Shown piece by piece: positions 16,207 through 24,232 of a stretch of DNA of 39,270 bases (positions are counted from its first letter, which is position 1; each line of letters begins with the position of its first letter). The notes beneath the pieces were generated by a model that worked only from the letters and a program-made list of their open reading frames with translations, made no database searches and had not been told where the DNA came from. This stretch comes from a virus, in the IMG/VR virus record IMGVR_UViG_3300027985_001017, positions 1 to 39,270 of that record; one strand, 5' to 3'. A program made the position numbers and the translations under genes.

Positions 16207-16460
16207 CACTGCGCCCTCGCGTCATGTTCGAAGCGGCACCGCTCTTCCAACCGCGTGACGCGCCCGCGTATTTCGCCGATCTCCTCCTTGAGATTCATCT
16301 GAATGTCGTGAATCTCCTTGCGCAAGTCGGAGAACACTTCATACATGTCTTCCAACTTCACGTAGAGCTTGTTTCCCATCCAAGCGAGAACAGCAATCAG
16401 CGTGCCGAAGAGGACCGCGACGAGCTGCGCGGAGAGGGTCAATAGTTGCGTGTCCGTCAT
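16206..16460 (-). CDS. Small membrane protein with coiled coil, lysis cassette, 84 aa
   Basis: One transmembrane segment lies at about residues 9-29 (LSAQLVAVLFGTLIAVLAWMG). It is followed by a charged helix, MYEVFSDLRKEIHDIQMNL, and a likely coiled coil to the C-terminus. ATG overlaps the TGA of the portal gene. Its place directly before endolysin suggests a holin partner, anti-holin or inner-membrane spanin-like protein. Topology looks like N-out/C-in or an inner-membrane anchor with a long soluble coil. No second spanin lipoprotein was found nearby, so the exact role is open. Confidence 0.65.
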   Translation of the reverse strand: MTDTQLLTLSAQLVAVLFGTLIAVLAWMGNKLYVKLEDMYEVFSDLRKEIHDIQMNLKEEIGEIRGRVTRLEERCRFEHDARAQ

Positions 16461-18430
16461 GCTTCCTCCGTCGAATCCATGTCATACCGCGTCACCGTGG
16501 CCTTGATCTCCCCGTCCGGATCGCGCTCGACGGTCTGCACCGCACGGCGCGGATGTTGCACGACAACCTGCGCCGGCGCGGCCAGCGCGTTGATCGTGGC
16601 TTCCAGCGTCATCGGTGTCGGCTCGACGGAGACATTCACCGCCGGGGCCGGCGCGGCGGGAACGGTCATATTCACTACCGGCGGCTCGGCGGCCGGCATC
16701 ACGGCCTCTACCGTGATGTTCGATTCGGGCACCTGGATGTTCGCCGTCACCTGCGCGGGCGGCACGGTGACGTTGATGTGGTGGTGATGCACCTCGGCCT
16801 TCTCGACCGGCGCTTTATCCGGCGCGGACTCGCCGTCCGGGTCATCCTCTTCCGTTTCCTCTTTTGCCGCTGCCGTAACCGGTGCGGCCACCGGCGCGGC
16901 GAGCAGCCCCGCCTCGCGCCGCGCGTCGTTCTCCACGGCGCGCTGCTTGTGCTTGATGCGCCAGTCGACGCCGTCGTGCAGGATCGATTCGGCGGCGATC
17001 GTGCTGATCCCCAAATCGATGCGCTCCTTCGCTGCGCCGACTTCCTTCTGCGGGTCGATGCTGCCCGGCCCGTCGCCGACCCAGATCGCCTGGCACCACG
17101 CCCGCCGGATCGCCGGATCGGCGAAGAATCCCGGCGCGGCCACCCGCCCGAGCGCCACAGCCTCTTCCAGCCAGGCTTCGTAGACCGGCTGGCAGAACAC
17201 CGTCGCCAGCCAGTCGCGGCGGCCCCGGAAGAAGCGCCAGGCGTCGAGCAGTGCGGCACGCGCCGCCGAGTAGCTGGCGGTGAAATGCTTGATCAGGACT
17301 TCGAACGGCAATTCCAGTGCGACGCCGATCTGCCGCACGATGGCCTGCACGAACGGGTCAAACAGCGCATTCGGCCGACCCGGATTGGCCGACTCGACCG
17401 ACTCGCCTGGAAGCAGGTTGATCGCTTTGCCGGCGCCGTCCAGCTCGCCGCCGTTAATCGTCCCGTCCCAGCCCATCGCACTCTGCAGATAGGCCGATTT
17501 CCCGGCCTGATCGAACATGTCGTGGAACGCCTCCGGGTCCATCTTCACGAACACCGCGAACATCCCGGAAATGACGGCGGCCTGCAGCTCGGCGTCGGTG
17601 TAGCGTTGCAGCTGCTTCAGCGGCTCGATGACCGGCGCCAGCACCGGCACGCCGCGCCGCTGTCCCGGCCGGCGGCGGTCGAAGACATGCAGGACATTGC
17701 GCCGGCCGCTGGCGTTGCCGTAGGCCGTCACCCGGTCCCACTTCCAGTCGCCGGCCTTGCGCGCCGTGCCGGGATGCTGCCGGCAGACGTGATAGGCCAC
17801 CGGCGCCCCGAGCGGATCGGTCTCCACCCCGGCGGCGACGGTCGCGGAATCCTGCGTGAACTCCGGATTGCAGATCCGGTCGGCCTCGATCACTTGCAGT
17901 GCCAGTCGATACGGCGCGCGCGGCCGGGCGGCCTGTGGCAGCAGCACGAAGGCGTCGCCGGATTCCAGCGCACTGCGGAACACCAGCGACTGCAGGCCGT
18001 AGAGCGTCTGCGTGCGGGTCGCGTCACAATCGGTCGATTCCGCCCACAGGCGGAACTCGCGCAGGGTGGCATCCGCCCAGGCCTGCGCCTCTTCATCGGA
18101 GAGCCCCAGCGCCTCGCCATCTGGCGACGGCTGGCAGGACAGGCCGGTGCCGACGACGTTGGTGACCATCGTATTGAGTGCGCCGGAGGCCAGCGGCGCA
18201 TTGCGTGCCAGGTCACGCGCGCGGGCGCGCAGCACCGGCAAATCGGTATTGGTGTCGCCGTCGGCATCAGCGGCGCGCGGCCCCCAGCCGGCCAGTCCGG
18301 GGCGCCCGTAGCTCGCGGCGGTGTAGCCAGACGACAAAGCCAGCGCCATCCGCGCCTGCTGGCGCTTCAGCGCCAGGCGCGGCGCCACGGCGGCCAGCGC
18401 GCGATCGATCAACGGGAGTTTTTGTGCCAT
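16457..18430 (-). CDS. Portal protein (lambda gpB family) with long C-terminal extension, 657 aa
   Basis: It forms the dodecameric DNA gate at one vertex. Lambda-type portal features: GYTAASYGRPGLAGWGPRAA near the N-terminus, 'LRARARDLARNAPLASGALNTMV', 'VVGTGLSCQPSPDG', 'RIHV'-like strands around 'GRRNVLHVFDRRRPGQRRG', 'LPFEVLIKHFTASYSAARAA' and 'CQAIWVGDGPGSIDPQKE'. Beyond about residue 540 is an unusual tail: a short His tract (HHHH, about residue 545) followed by repeated Val/Asn-rich strands of the form (V/I)NVTVP. It ends 3 bp inside the lysis gene start. The ribosome-binding site is weak; translation is probably coupled to the joiner gene 3 bp upstream. Confidence 0.9.
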   Translation of the reverse strand: MAQKLPLIDRALAAVAPRLALKRQQARMALALSSGYTAASYGRPGLAGWGPRAADADGDTNTDLPVLRARARDLARNAPLASGALNTMVTNVVGTGLSCQPSPDGEALGLSDEEAQAWADATLREFRLWAESTDCDATRTQTLYGLQSLVFRSALESGDAFVLLPQAARPRAPYRLALQVIEADRICNPEFTQDSATVAAGVETDPLGAPVAYHVCRQHPGTARKAGDWKWDRVTAYGNASGRRNVLHVFDRRRPGQRRGVPVLAPVIEPLKQLQRYTDAELQAAVISGMFAVFVKMDPEAFHDMFDQAGKSAYLQSAMGWDGTINGGELDGAGKAINLLPGESVESANPGRPNALFDPFVQAIVRQIGVALELPFEVLIKHFTASYSAARAALLDAWRFFRGRRDWLATVFCQPVYEAWLEEAVALGRVAAPGFFADPAIRRAWCQAIWVGDGPGSIDPQKEVGAAKERIDLGISTIAAESILHDGVDWRIKHKQRAVENDARREAGLLAAPVAAPVTAAAKEETEEDDPDGESAPDKAPVEKAEVHHHHINVTVPPAQVTANIQVPESNITVEAVMPAAEPPVVNMTVPAAPAPAVNVSVEPTPMTLEATINALAAPAQVVVQHPRRAVQTVERDPDGEIKATVTRYDMDSTEEA

Positions 18431-18433
18431 TGG

Positions 18434-18661
18434 TCAGCCCAGCGGCGCGATGGTGCGCATCCGTCCGCGCCCGCTGGCGCCGGAGGACAGCGACTTGACG
18501 CGCTGGTCCCACAGGACCACGCCGCGCTGCACGAGGTCGAGATTGGCGCGGGTGAGCGATTCCCCGTCAATCATCACGGACTGGCCGAGCAGGATCTTGG
18601 CTTCGGCGGCGAGATAGGCGTCGAGCTTTGCCTGAGCTTGTTCGAGAGTGATTCCGGCCAT
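18434..18661 (-). CDS. gpW-like / DUF6148 head-tail joining protein, 75 aa
   Basis: It begins MAGITLEQAQAKLDAYLAAE and contains LLGQSVMIDGESLTRANLDL with a basic C-terminus, the usual form of gpW/DUF6148 small joiners that sit between TerL and portal genes. ATG 18661 is preceded by AGGAG with a 6-nt spacer; a longer start at 18682 has no such site. The protein probably stabilises DNA in the filled head and connects the portal to the tail. A copy of the 34-bp dyad element ends 33 bp upstream of the start. Confidence 0.85.
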   Translation of the reverse strand: MAGITLEQAQAKLDAYLAAEAKILLGQSVMIDGESLTRANLDLVQRGVVLWDQRVKSLSSGASGRGRMRTIAPLG

Positions 18662-18694
18662 GGGCGCTCCTGAGTATGGCAAGAGCGTACCGGG

Positions 18695-18728
18695 TCGGCT
18701 GTCTCAAATTCAGGGGGAAAATGAGACG
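18695..18728. repeat. 34-bp dyad element, copy B (upstream of gpW-like gene)
   Basis: This copy is identical to 10766-10799, with arms GTCTCA and TGAGAC (at 18701-18706 and 18722-18727). It begins 3 bp after the stop of the Mor-like HTH gene and ends 33 bp before the gpW-like start. Two perfect copies 7.9 kb apart, both in front of head genes on the same strand, suggest a regulatory or processing signal rather than chance. Confidence 0.9.
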
Positions 18729-18731
18729 TGG

Positions 18732-19007
18732 CTATTTTTTCAGGTAGCGATACAACGTTGCCCGGCTCACGCCGTGGGCTCGGGTTATCTCGTCGACCGG
18801 CTGGCCGGCTAGGTAGGCGGCCGTCACGGCCTCCCGTTTCTGCGGCAGCATCGCCCGCGGCGACGGGTGAATCTCGCACACCGCGCCGCGGTATTCCTGC
18901 CGGAACTGCTGCTCGATCTCGATCGCGATTGCCTCCGTCAGCGTCCCTTCGCGCTGGCTGGCGGCCATTATCCGGTCGATCAACTCGCGCACCAGATCCA
19001 CCCGCAT
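18732..19007 (-). CDS. Mor-like helix-turn-helix regulator, 91 aa
   Basis: The N-terminal half (MRVDLVRELIDRIMAASQRE to QQFRQEYRGA) resembles the dimerisation part of Mor/C transcription activators of Mu-like phages. The C-terminal half (KREAVTAAYLAGQPVDEITR then AHGVSRATLYRYLKK) is a clear resolvase/Mor-type helix-turn-helix. ATG 19007 overlaps the TGA of TerL. Length is near the DNA-binding core of Mor (about 129 aa). A Mor-type late activator encoded within the late operon is unusual. A 34-bp dyad element lies right behind the gene, so this protein could bind it; that is inference. Confidence 0.8.
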   Translation of the reverse strand: MRVDLVRELIDRIMAASQREGTLTEAIAIEIEQQFRQEYRGAVCEIHPSPRAMLPQKREAVTAAYLAGQPVDEITRAHGVSRATLYRYLKK

Positions 19008-20833
19008 CAGGCGCCTCGCTTCCAGCCGGAGAGGGTAATGCCTCTGCCAGAAACAGGCGACACCACGGCCGATGCCGCTTCAATCTCCATGGACGCCAGG
19101 CGCTGCTTCAGATCGATTCCGGCCAGCCGAAGCGCCGCCAGCGCATACTTCAGGCAATCCAGCGTCTCATTCCGCGGCCGGGTCTGCACCCATTCAACAT
19201 ACGGTCGCGTGCCGCGAATCTTCGTCACCAGCTTTTCCGCCGTGAGCTGCGCGAAATACTCGTCATCGAATGACGGATCGCGCGGGAAATGGATATACCC
19301 CGGCCCGGCCTGATCGATCTTCAGCCGCGAATAGATCAGCGCCTTGGCCTGATCGTCTCCGACCATGTGCACGGTGATGCCTTTCTTGCGCTGCCGGCGC
19401 AGGCGCTGCCGCCGTGCTTTCTCATCCTCGACGATCGGCCGCCCCGGGCCCGGAACACCTTTGACAGCCAAAGCCCAGCGCCTCTTCTCGACGAAGGCAT
19501 AGACCATGCTCGTGTTGTAGCCGCTATCGACGGCCAGCGCCTCGGGCGCCCAGTGCTGCAGTTCCTCGCCGAAACACGCCCACACTTCGGGCTGCGCGGT
19601 ATCCCCGGGCACGATGAAATGCTCCAGCACGTAGCATTCCTCGCCCGCGTGCCAGTCGGCGATCGTGCATTCGATGCGGTCCTTCTGCACGTCGGCACCG
19701 GCGGTGCGAGCCAGCCCCTTCGGCAGCTCGTCGTAGTCCTCGCAGCGCGCAATCAGCCCGGTCGCCTCGACCTGGTCGCCCTGCTCAACCCACGGCTCGC
19801 CCAGGTGTGTGTTAATGAAGGTACGCAGCGTTCCCGGGCTCTTGATCGCATCCTGCCATTCGCGCGCCAGATCGAGCCACGACGGGCCGAGGCCCACCGG
19901 CGCCAGCAGCGCCGTCAGGTGATAGCCGCGCTTCACCGACGTCGGCTGCTCGGCGATCCAGCGCCCCCCAGCCAGCAGCGCCGGCTTGTGATGCTCCAGG
20001 ATCTCGCCATGGCATTCGCGGCACACGTACCAGGCCGAGAGGATGGCGCCGTCGACCGTGCTCCACTTGACGCCGTGCGGCGTTTCCGGCGAGCCCCATT
20101 CTAGCGGCTGGAACTCGCCGCAATGCGGGCACGGCACGTAGTAGCGGCGCTGGTCGCTCTGCAGCCATTCCCGCTCGATCAGTGATTCGCCGGAAACCGT
20201 CGGCGTGCTGATCAGCATCCGCTTCGCCCGGGGGAAGGCCTTGGTCCGACCCGCCGCCAGCTTGACCGCATCCCCCTCGCTGCCGACCTCCGGCGGAAAG
20301 CGGTCGAGGTCGTCGAGGACAATGAAGCGCGCCGAGCGCTGCGCGTAGCTGTTCGGGCTGTTGCCGCCGGCCAGGAACAACACGCCGCCCGGAAAGTCGA
20401 TCATGTCCTTGCTGTTCGAGGCGTCGCGCGAACGCTGACCGCCGAGCAGATCACGGACCGCCGGCGTTTCCTGCAGCAGCGGATTGAGCTTCTGCACCTT
20501 CCACGCGTCACGGGAGTCCAGTGTAGGCATCAGCACCATCATCGGCGCCGGGGCGTGTTCCATGGTGTAGCCGATGAAATTTACCGTCGCCTCGGTGACG
20601 CCGACCTGCGAGGACTTCATCACGCAGATGTCCGCTACTCGGCTAGTCGACGACAGGCAATCCATGATTTCCTTCAGGAACGGCGTGCGCCGCGTCCGCC
20701 ACCGCCCGCGCTCGCCGGACTGCTTGCCGGTCAGCACGCGGTGCTCGTCGGCCCACTCGGAGACGGTCAGTGCCCGGCGCGGCACCATGGCCGACCAGGC
20801 GACGGTGAGGCAGTGCGGCAGACACGATCCCAC
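19007..20833 (-). CDS. Terminase large subunit (GpA family), 608 aa
   Basis: This is the packaging motor and nuclease of lambda type. It has an N-terminal ATPase region with 'RTPFLKEIMDCLSS' and 'VMKSSQVGVTEA' (atypical Walker A), 'DSRDAWKVQKLNPLL', and Walker B-like 'RFIVLDDLDRFPPEVGSEGD'. A zinc-binding pair CPHC and CREC (about residues 234-280) is a hallmark of GpA. The C-terminal nuclease domain includes 'TAGADVQKDRIEC' and 'ALAVDSGYNTSMVY' with acidic residues. GTG 20833 overlaps the TAG of TerS (TAGTG) and has AAGGAGG 7 nt upstream. GpA-type terminases cut at cos sites, so cos-ended DNA is likely. Confidence 0.93.
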   Translation of the reverse strand: MGSCLPHCLTVAWSAMVPRRALTVSEWADEHRVLTGKQSGERGRWRTRRTPFLKEIMDCLSSTSRVADICVMKSSQVGVTEATVNFIGYTMEHAPAPMMVLMPTLDSRDAWKVQKLNPLLQETPAVRDLLGGQRSRDASNSKDMIDFPGGVLFLAGGNSPNSYAQRSARFIVLDDLDRFPPEVGSEGDAVKLAAGRTKAFPRAKRMLISTPTVSGESLIEREWLQSDQRRYYVPCPHCGEFQPLEWGSPETPHGVKWSTVDGAILSAWYVCRECHGEILEHHKPALLAGGRWIAEQPTSVKRGYHLTALLAPVGLGPSWLDLAREWQDAIKSPGTLRTFINTHLGEPWVEQGDQVEATGLIARCEDYDELPKGLARTAGADVQKDRIECTIADWHAGEECYVLEHFIVPGDTAQPEVWACFGEELQHWAPEALAVDSGYNTSMVYAFVEKRRWALAVKGVPGPGRPIVEDEKARRQRLRRQRKKGITVHMVGDDQAKALIYSRLKIDQAGPGYIHFPRDPSFDDEYFAQLTAEKLVTKIRGTRPYVEWVQTRPRNETLDCLKYALAALRLAGIDLKQRLASMEIEAASAVVSPVSGRGITLSGWKRGA

Positions 20834-21432
20834 TAGGAACCCTCCTTCGCTATTTCAGCCTTCTGCCGCTCGATTGCCTCGCCGACGCTCATCAGCGCAT
20901 CGCGGCAGGCCTGCGTCAGCAGCTCGTGCACTTCATCAAGCGAGACGATCGGCGCCACCAGCGGCGCGGTCTGGTCGGGGAAGACTTCCAGCGCGGCGCG
21001 CACGGCGCCGCCGATGAAGCGCATGGCGGCGTCGACGTCCTCCTTCGGGATCAGGTCGCCGCGCATCTGCGCCGCCTTCATCTCCTCCTGATCAGCCTGC
21101 GCGGATTCCTTGCGCAACTTGGCATCCACCAACCGAACATCCTTCCCGGCCCCGCCTTCGCCCTCTGGCGCGTTTTTTTCTGTTTCTGCACCCTGGCCTA
21201 CATCCTGCGCAGCGATCGACCCGCCAGCGTCGCGGCGTGATGCGTGGCGTGCTGCCACATCGATCCGCCCACCGGCCGTTTGCGCGATCCGGTCAATCGA
21301 TTCGGCGACGCGCACGCGCTTGCCGTCATTGGTGAGCACCAGGCGGCCGTGCTCTTTGAGCTTGGTAATGTAGCTGGGGCGCACACCTTGCAACTTGGCG
21401 AAGGCGGAAAGACTGAGCACTTCCGGGGTCAT
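20833..21432 (-). CDS. Terminase small subunit (Nu1/DUF1441-like), 199 aa
   Basis: It starts MTPEVLSLSAFAKLQGVRPS and continues YITKLKEHGRLVLTNDGKRV, a winged helix for DNA recognition of the Nu1 kind. A charged linker follows, then a helical domain 'AKLRKESAQADQEEMKAAQM' that would contact TerL. ATG 21432 has GGAG about 8 nt upstream; a further in-frame ATG at 21477 is rejected. Immediately upstream lies the iteron cluster, a natural binding site for this protein. Its TAG overlaps the TerL GTG. Confidence 0.85.
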   Translation of the reverse strand: MTPEVLSLSAFAKLQGVRPSYITKLKEHGRLVLTNDGKRVRVAESIDRIAQTAGGRIDVAARHASRRDAGGSIAAQDVGQGAETEKNAPEGEGGAGKDVRLVDAKLRKESAQADQEEMKAAQMRGDLIPKEDVDAAMRFIGGAVRAALEVFPDQTAPLVAPIVSLDEVHELLTQACRDALMSVGEAIERQKAEIAKEGS

Positions 21433-21701
21433 AGCTGAATCTCCGCTGACGCTACGGGTCGCACTACGGGTGGACACGGGTAGTGGACACGGGTAGAAGC
21501 CTTGATATTACTGACGCTACGGGTGGACACGGGTACACATGCGTATACGCGCCCGTAAGACACACGCGTTAATCCACTTCGTGCGTGTACGCACGCGCCC
21601 GTCAACCCGTGTCTACCCGTAGCCTCTAGGATTGGCGCGGCGTGTACCCGTAGCCTGTACCCGTGTCCACCTGTAGCTTTACCCGTAGCGCGATCGTTCA
21701 T
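21429..21701 (-). CDS. Possible 91-aa repeat-rich protein across the iteron segment
   Basis: The ATG at 21699-21701 overlaps the TGA of the primase gene (ATGA) with a GGGAGG site 4-5 nt before it, and its TGA overlaps the TerS ATG (ATGA). The frame stays open through the whole iteron cluster. The product starts MNDRATGKATGGHGYRLRVH and has Gly/Arg/Val/Thr-rich repeats, no family. The start signals argue for real translation, perhaps mainly to couple TerS expression to primase. The DNA repeats argue that sequence here is selected as DNA. Both may be true. Confidence 0.4.
   Translation of the reverse strand: MNDRATGKATGGHGYRLRVHAAPILEATGRHGLTGACVHARSGLTRVSYGRVYACVPVSTRSVSNIKASTRVHYPCPPVVRPVASAEIQL
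21446..21688. repeat. Iteron-like cluster with mirror arrangement (candidate cos/terminase site or origin)
   Basis: The 6-base core ACGGGT occurs at least six times in one orientation (21454-21459, 21466-21471, 21476-21481, 21489-21494, 21519-21524, 21529-21534). It occurs five times inverted, as ACCCGT (21605-21610, 21615-21620, 21646-21651, 21659-21664, 21681-21686). The larger unit CTACGGGTGGACACGGGTA appears whole in the left block and nearly whole inverted in the right block. Between the blocks lie a perfect palindrome GCGTATACGC (21541-21550) and a GTGCGT/ACGCAC dyad (21581-21594). The location just upstream of TerS is where lambda has cosB. Confidence 0.88.
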
Positions 21702-24232
21702 GCGGCCTCCCGAATGAACGATGAACCGGGTTTTGTCTTCTCCAGCGCGTTGGAGAAGGCGAAATAGCAGCGCGACAGCCATTCCTTCTTGTCCTCGGCA
21801 GGCGGCTTGCGGTAGTCGACGCCCCCGCTTCTACAGGCCATGTCCTTGTCCGACGGAATGACCATGCGCCGGTTCTTGGTGGATCGCTTGTCGTAATCGG
21901 TGGCGAAAGTGTGATAAATGCCTTTTTCCCACCCTTCCATCTGGCGAACGAAGCCATAGAAACGGTTTTTCGGGATGACGAACCGCTCGCCGTTCTTCCG
22001 GCACCAGGTGCTGTATAGTTCGTATAGATCCTCGCTTCCACACGGGCAGAAAGGAACATCGAGCAGACCCTCTTTCCAGTCGTCGATAAAGCGCGTGTCG
22101 GTCGACGAGGACTGCATGATCAGTTCGCGCTTTGCGGCGGTATCCGGCGGGCGTTGTTTCGGCTCGAACGCCGACAGGTCGCGGCGCATCAAGAAGGAGT
22201 AAAACGCTTCCAGCCCGCCGTTGTCGAGCGATGCCTGGACCTTCTTGTACGTCTCGTTTGGCAACGGCGGCGGAGTCCAGATGACCAGGTGCCGGCGGTC
22301 GTCGTTATCCAGTGGCAACGGTTGGCCTTCGTTTGAAAGAAAGGCCATGTTCAGCTGATTCTTCTGATAATAGGCATCGGTGAAGACCTTACGGATGCGC
22401 AGACGGTCGCCGGTGACCAGTTCTTTCAGTTCGTTTTTCAGCAACCACTTGTCGGAGCTATTGACGACTTCTTCGGCCAGGACAAACAGCTTGTTCTCCC
22501 AGTCGGCATTGAAGTTGTCCTGCAAGGCACGCTGGTCGAGAATGACCGAGTAGTTCTTGTAGGGGTGGCCCTTGCCGTAGATGCAGGCCAGCGCCTTGAA
22601 GATCATGCTTTTCCCCGTTCCCTGCGGCCCGTGCATGATGACCGCGCTGTTCATCTTGGCGCCGGGGTTCTGCAGCGGATGCGCCATCCAGTCGAGCAGA
22701 TAGTTGTAGACCTCGCGTGAGTTGTCCTCGGTGCTGCACATGTATTCGATGAGGTCGAGAAACAGCTGGCAGTCCCCGTCCTTCGGCCTCATCGGCCAGC
22801 CGCTCCAGGTGTTCAGCTTGACGCCGGGGTCTTTCTCCGACGGATCGAACCCGACTTCGTCCAGGTAATACGATCCGCGCGAGATATAGACCGGGTGCCG
22901 CTTCACATCGTCGCCGCGCACGCCGGCCGGCAGCAGGGAAATCATCTGGTCGCGCATCACCAGCCGGTTCGTCCAGTAATCGAACATCACCTTGCCCTTG
23001 CCGTCATCGATTGGGATGAAGCGCTCCACCGCCTCATCGAGACTCAGCACCGACACCGCCGCGCGACGGCCTTCCGGATTTCCCCCGCCCCCCGCATCGG
23101 CAACCCCCGCGCGCACGCTGCCAGAGGCGGGGGAATCCCGCCATTTCAGCGCGTCGAGCGTCTGGTTGATCTGGTTGGCAACGACCATCGGCACGCCGGC
23201 CAGCACCGCGAGGTCGTTGTAGTCGGAAAGCTTCTTCCCGCCCCGGCCATCGACTGTTTCACCGCTTTCACTAGTTACGGTGAAGTCCGGTTTCGTCCAC
23301 GCGCTGCCCTCGATCTCGCCGTGCGCCTGGGCAGCGGCGGTGCATCCCGGGTTGCCTGGCGAAAGATAATCATCATCCGCGCAGAACAGCAGCCGCGCCC
23401 GGGGGCAGGTCTTGCGCAGCAGTTTTCCTGCCTTGCCGAGATTGTTCGCCGCGAAGGCATACGCCACTGTCTGGCCGGTGGCCTCGTGCAGCGTCGCCGC
23501 CGTGGCGAAACCCTCGGTGATCAGCAGGATGCCGTCCCGCTTGATGTGCCCGATCAGTCCGAAGGTGCCGCCCATGGCCATTCCGCGTGGCCAGAACTCC
23601 TTGTCGCGCCCCAGCTGCTCACGGCGCGGATGCCCTTTCGGGAAAATCCACTGGATGCCGCACACGTTGCCGTGTTCGTCGTGCATCGGCACCACCAGGG
23701 CGCCGACCGCCTGCTTGAGCCGGTAGAAATTACTGTCGTCGATGCCCGGGAGGAGAATGTCGTCGCACGCGCCCATGATCCGCGTGCCGTGCGGTTGAAT
23801 CCGCTTGCGCGTCAGGTATTCGTGATCAGTCGCCGGTTCGCAGCGCGACCACACCAGCGCCGCCCATTGTGCCGCCCGCTTGGCCTCGGCCTTGCGCTCG
23901 TCGGCGAGTTTCTTCTGCGCCTCCTTCTGCGCGGCACGGATCGCGGCGATGTCTTCCGGCGCCAGCGCCGGCCGCGCCGGATCGTTGCGCGGCAGTTCGA
24001 TCTTGATCTTGCCGTCGTCGTTGCCGTGCCACACGCCGAACACGCCGACGATATAAACAGCCCCGGCCCGCGAGGTCCATTCCTTCAGCCGCGTCCAGCC
24101 GCGTTTCTCGTGATCCTCGCCCTCGACGCGCCAGCGTTGAATCCGGCTGTCGAACATCAGCGGCTTGTCCAGGATCAGCCCGAGCGCCTCGATCTGCGCT
24201 ACGGCGTCATCGTAGTTGATCGCCATGCTCAT
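21698..24232 (-). CDS. Primase-helicase (Toprim + DUF5906/P4-type), 844 aa
   Basis: This is a replication protein joining a primase and a superfamily 3-like helicase. The N-terminal third contains 'LVWSRCEPATDHEYLTRKRI' and a Toprim fold: 'ILLITEGFATAATLHEATGQ' with catalytic Glu, and 'RLLFCADDD' (about residues 275-285). The helicase part has Walker A GPQGTGKS at about residues 535-542, followed by 'LFVLAEEVVNSSDKWLLKNELKELVTGD' and 'FLSNEGQPLPLDNDDRRHLV', typical of DUF5906. ATG 24232 overlaps the TGA of the previous gene (ATGA). It probably starts replication on the phage genome, perhaps at the iterons just downstream. Confidence 0.9.
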   Translation of the reverse strand: MSMAINYDDAVAQIEALGLILDKPLMFDSRIQRWRVEGEDHEKRGWTRLKEWTSRAGAVYIVGVFGVWHGNDDGKIKIELPRNDPARPALAPEDIAAIRAAQKEAQKKLADERKAEAKRAAQWAALVWSRCEPATDHEYLTRKRIQPHGTRIMGACDDILLPGIDDSNFYRLKQAVGALVVPMHDEHGNVCGIQWIFPKGHPRREQLGRDKEFWPRGMAMGGTFGLIGHIKRDGILLITEGFATAATLHEATGQTVAYAFAANNLGKAGKLLRKTCPRARLLFCADDDYLSPGNPGCTAAAQAHGEIEGSAWTKPDFTVTSESGETVDGRGGKKLSDYNDLAVLAGVPMVVANQINQTLDALKWRDSPASGSVRAGVADAGGGGNPEGRRAAVSVLSLDEAVERFIPIDDGKGKVMFDYWTNRLVMRDQMISLLPAGVRGDDVKRHPVYISRGSYYLDEVGFDPSEKDPGVKLNTWSGWPMRPKDGDCQLFLDLIEYMCSTEDNSREVYNYLLDWMAHPLQNPGAKMNSAVIMHGPQGTGKSMIFKALACIYGKGHPYKNYSVILDQRALQDNFNADWENKLFVLAEEVVNSSDKWLLKNELKELVTGDRLRIRKVFTDAYYQKNQLNMAFLSNEGQPLPLDNDDRRHLVIWTPPPLPNETYKKVQASLDNGGLEAFYSFLMRRDLSAFEPKQRPPDTAAKRELIMQSSSTDTRFIDDWKEGLLDVPFCPCGSEDLYELYSTWCRKNGERFVIPKNRFYGFVRQMEGWEKGIYHTFATDYDKRSTKNRRMVIPSDKDMACRSGGVDYRKPPAEDKKEWLSRCYFAFSNALEKTKPGSSFIREAA

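Noticed and set aside
16553-18673. 706-codon plus-strand open frame opposite the portal gene
   Set aside because: It is a mirror frame of a high-GC gene; the composition is Arg/His/Gly-rich with no domains, and the portal on the other strand is certain.
21439-21700. CRISPR-like array
   Set aside because: The repeats are short, in both orientations, and unevenly spaced with no unique spacers of constant length.
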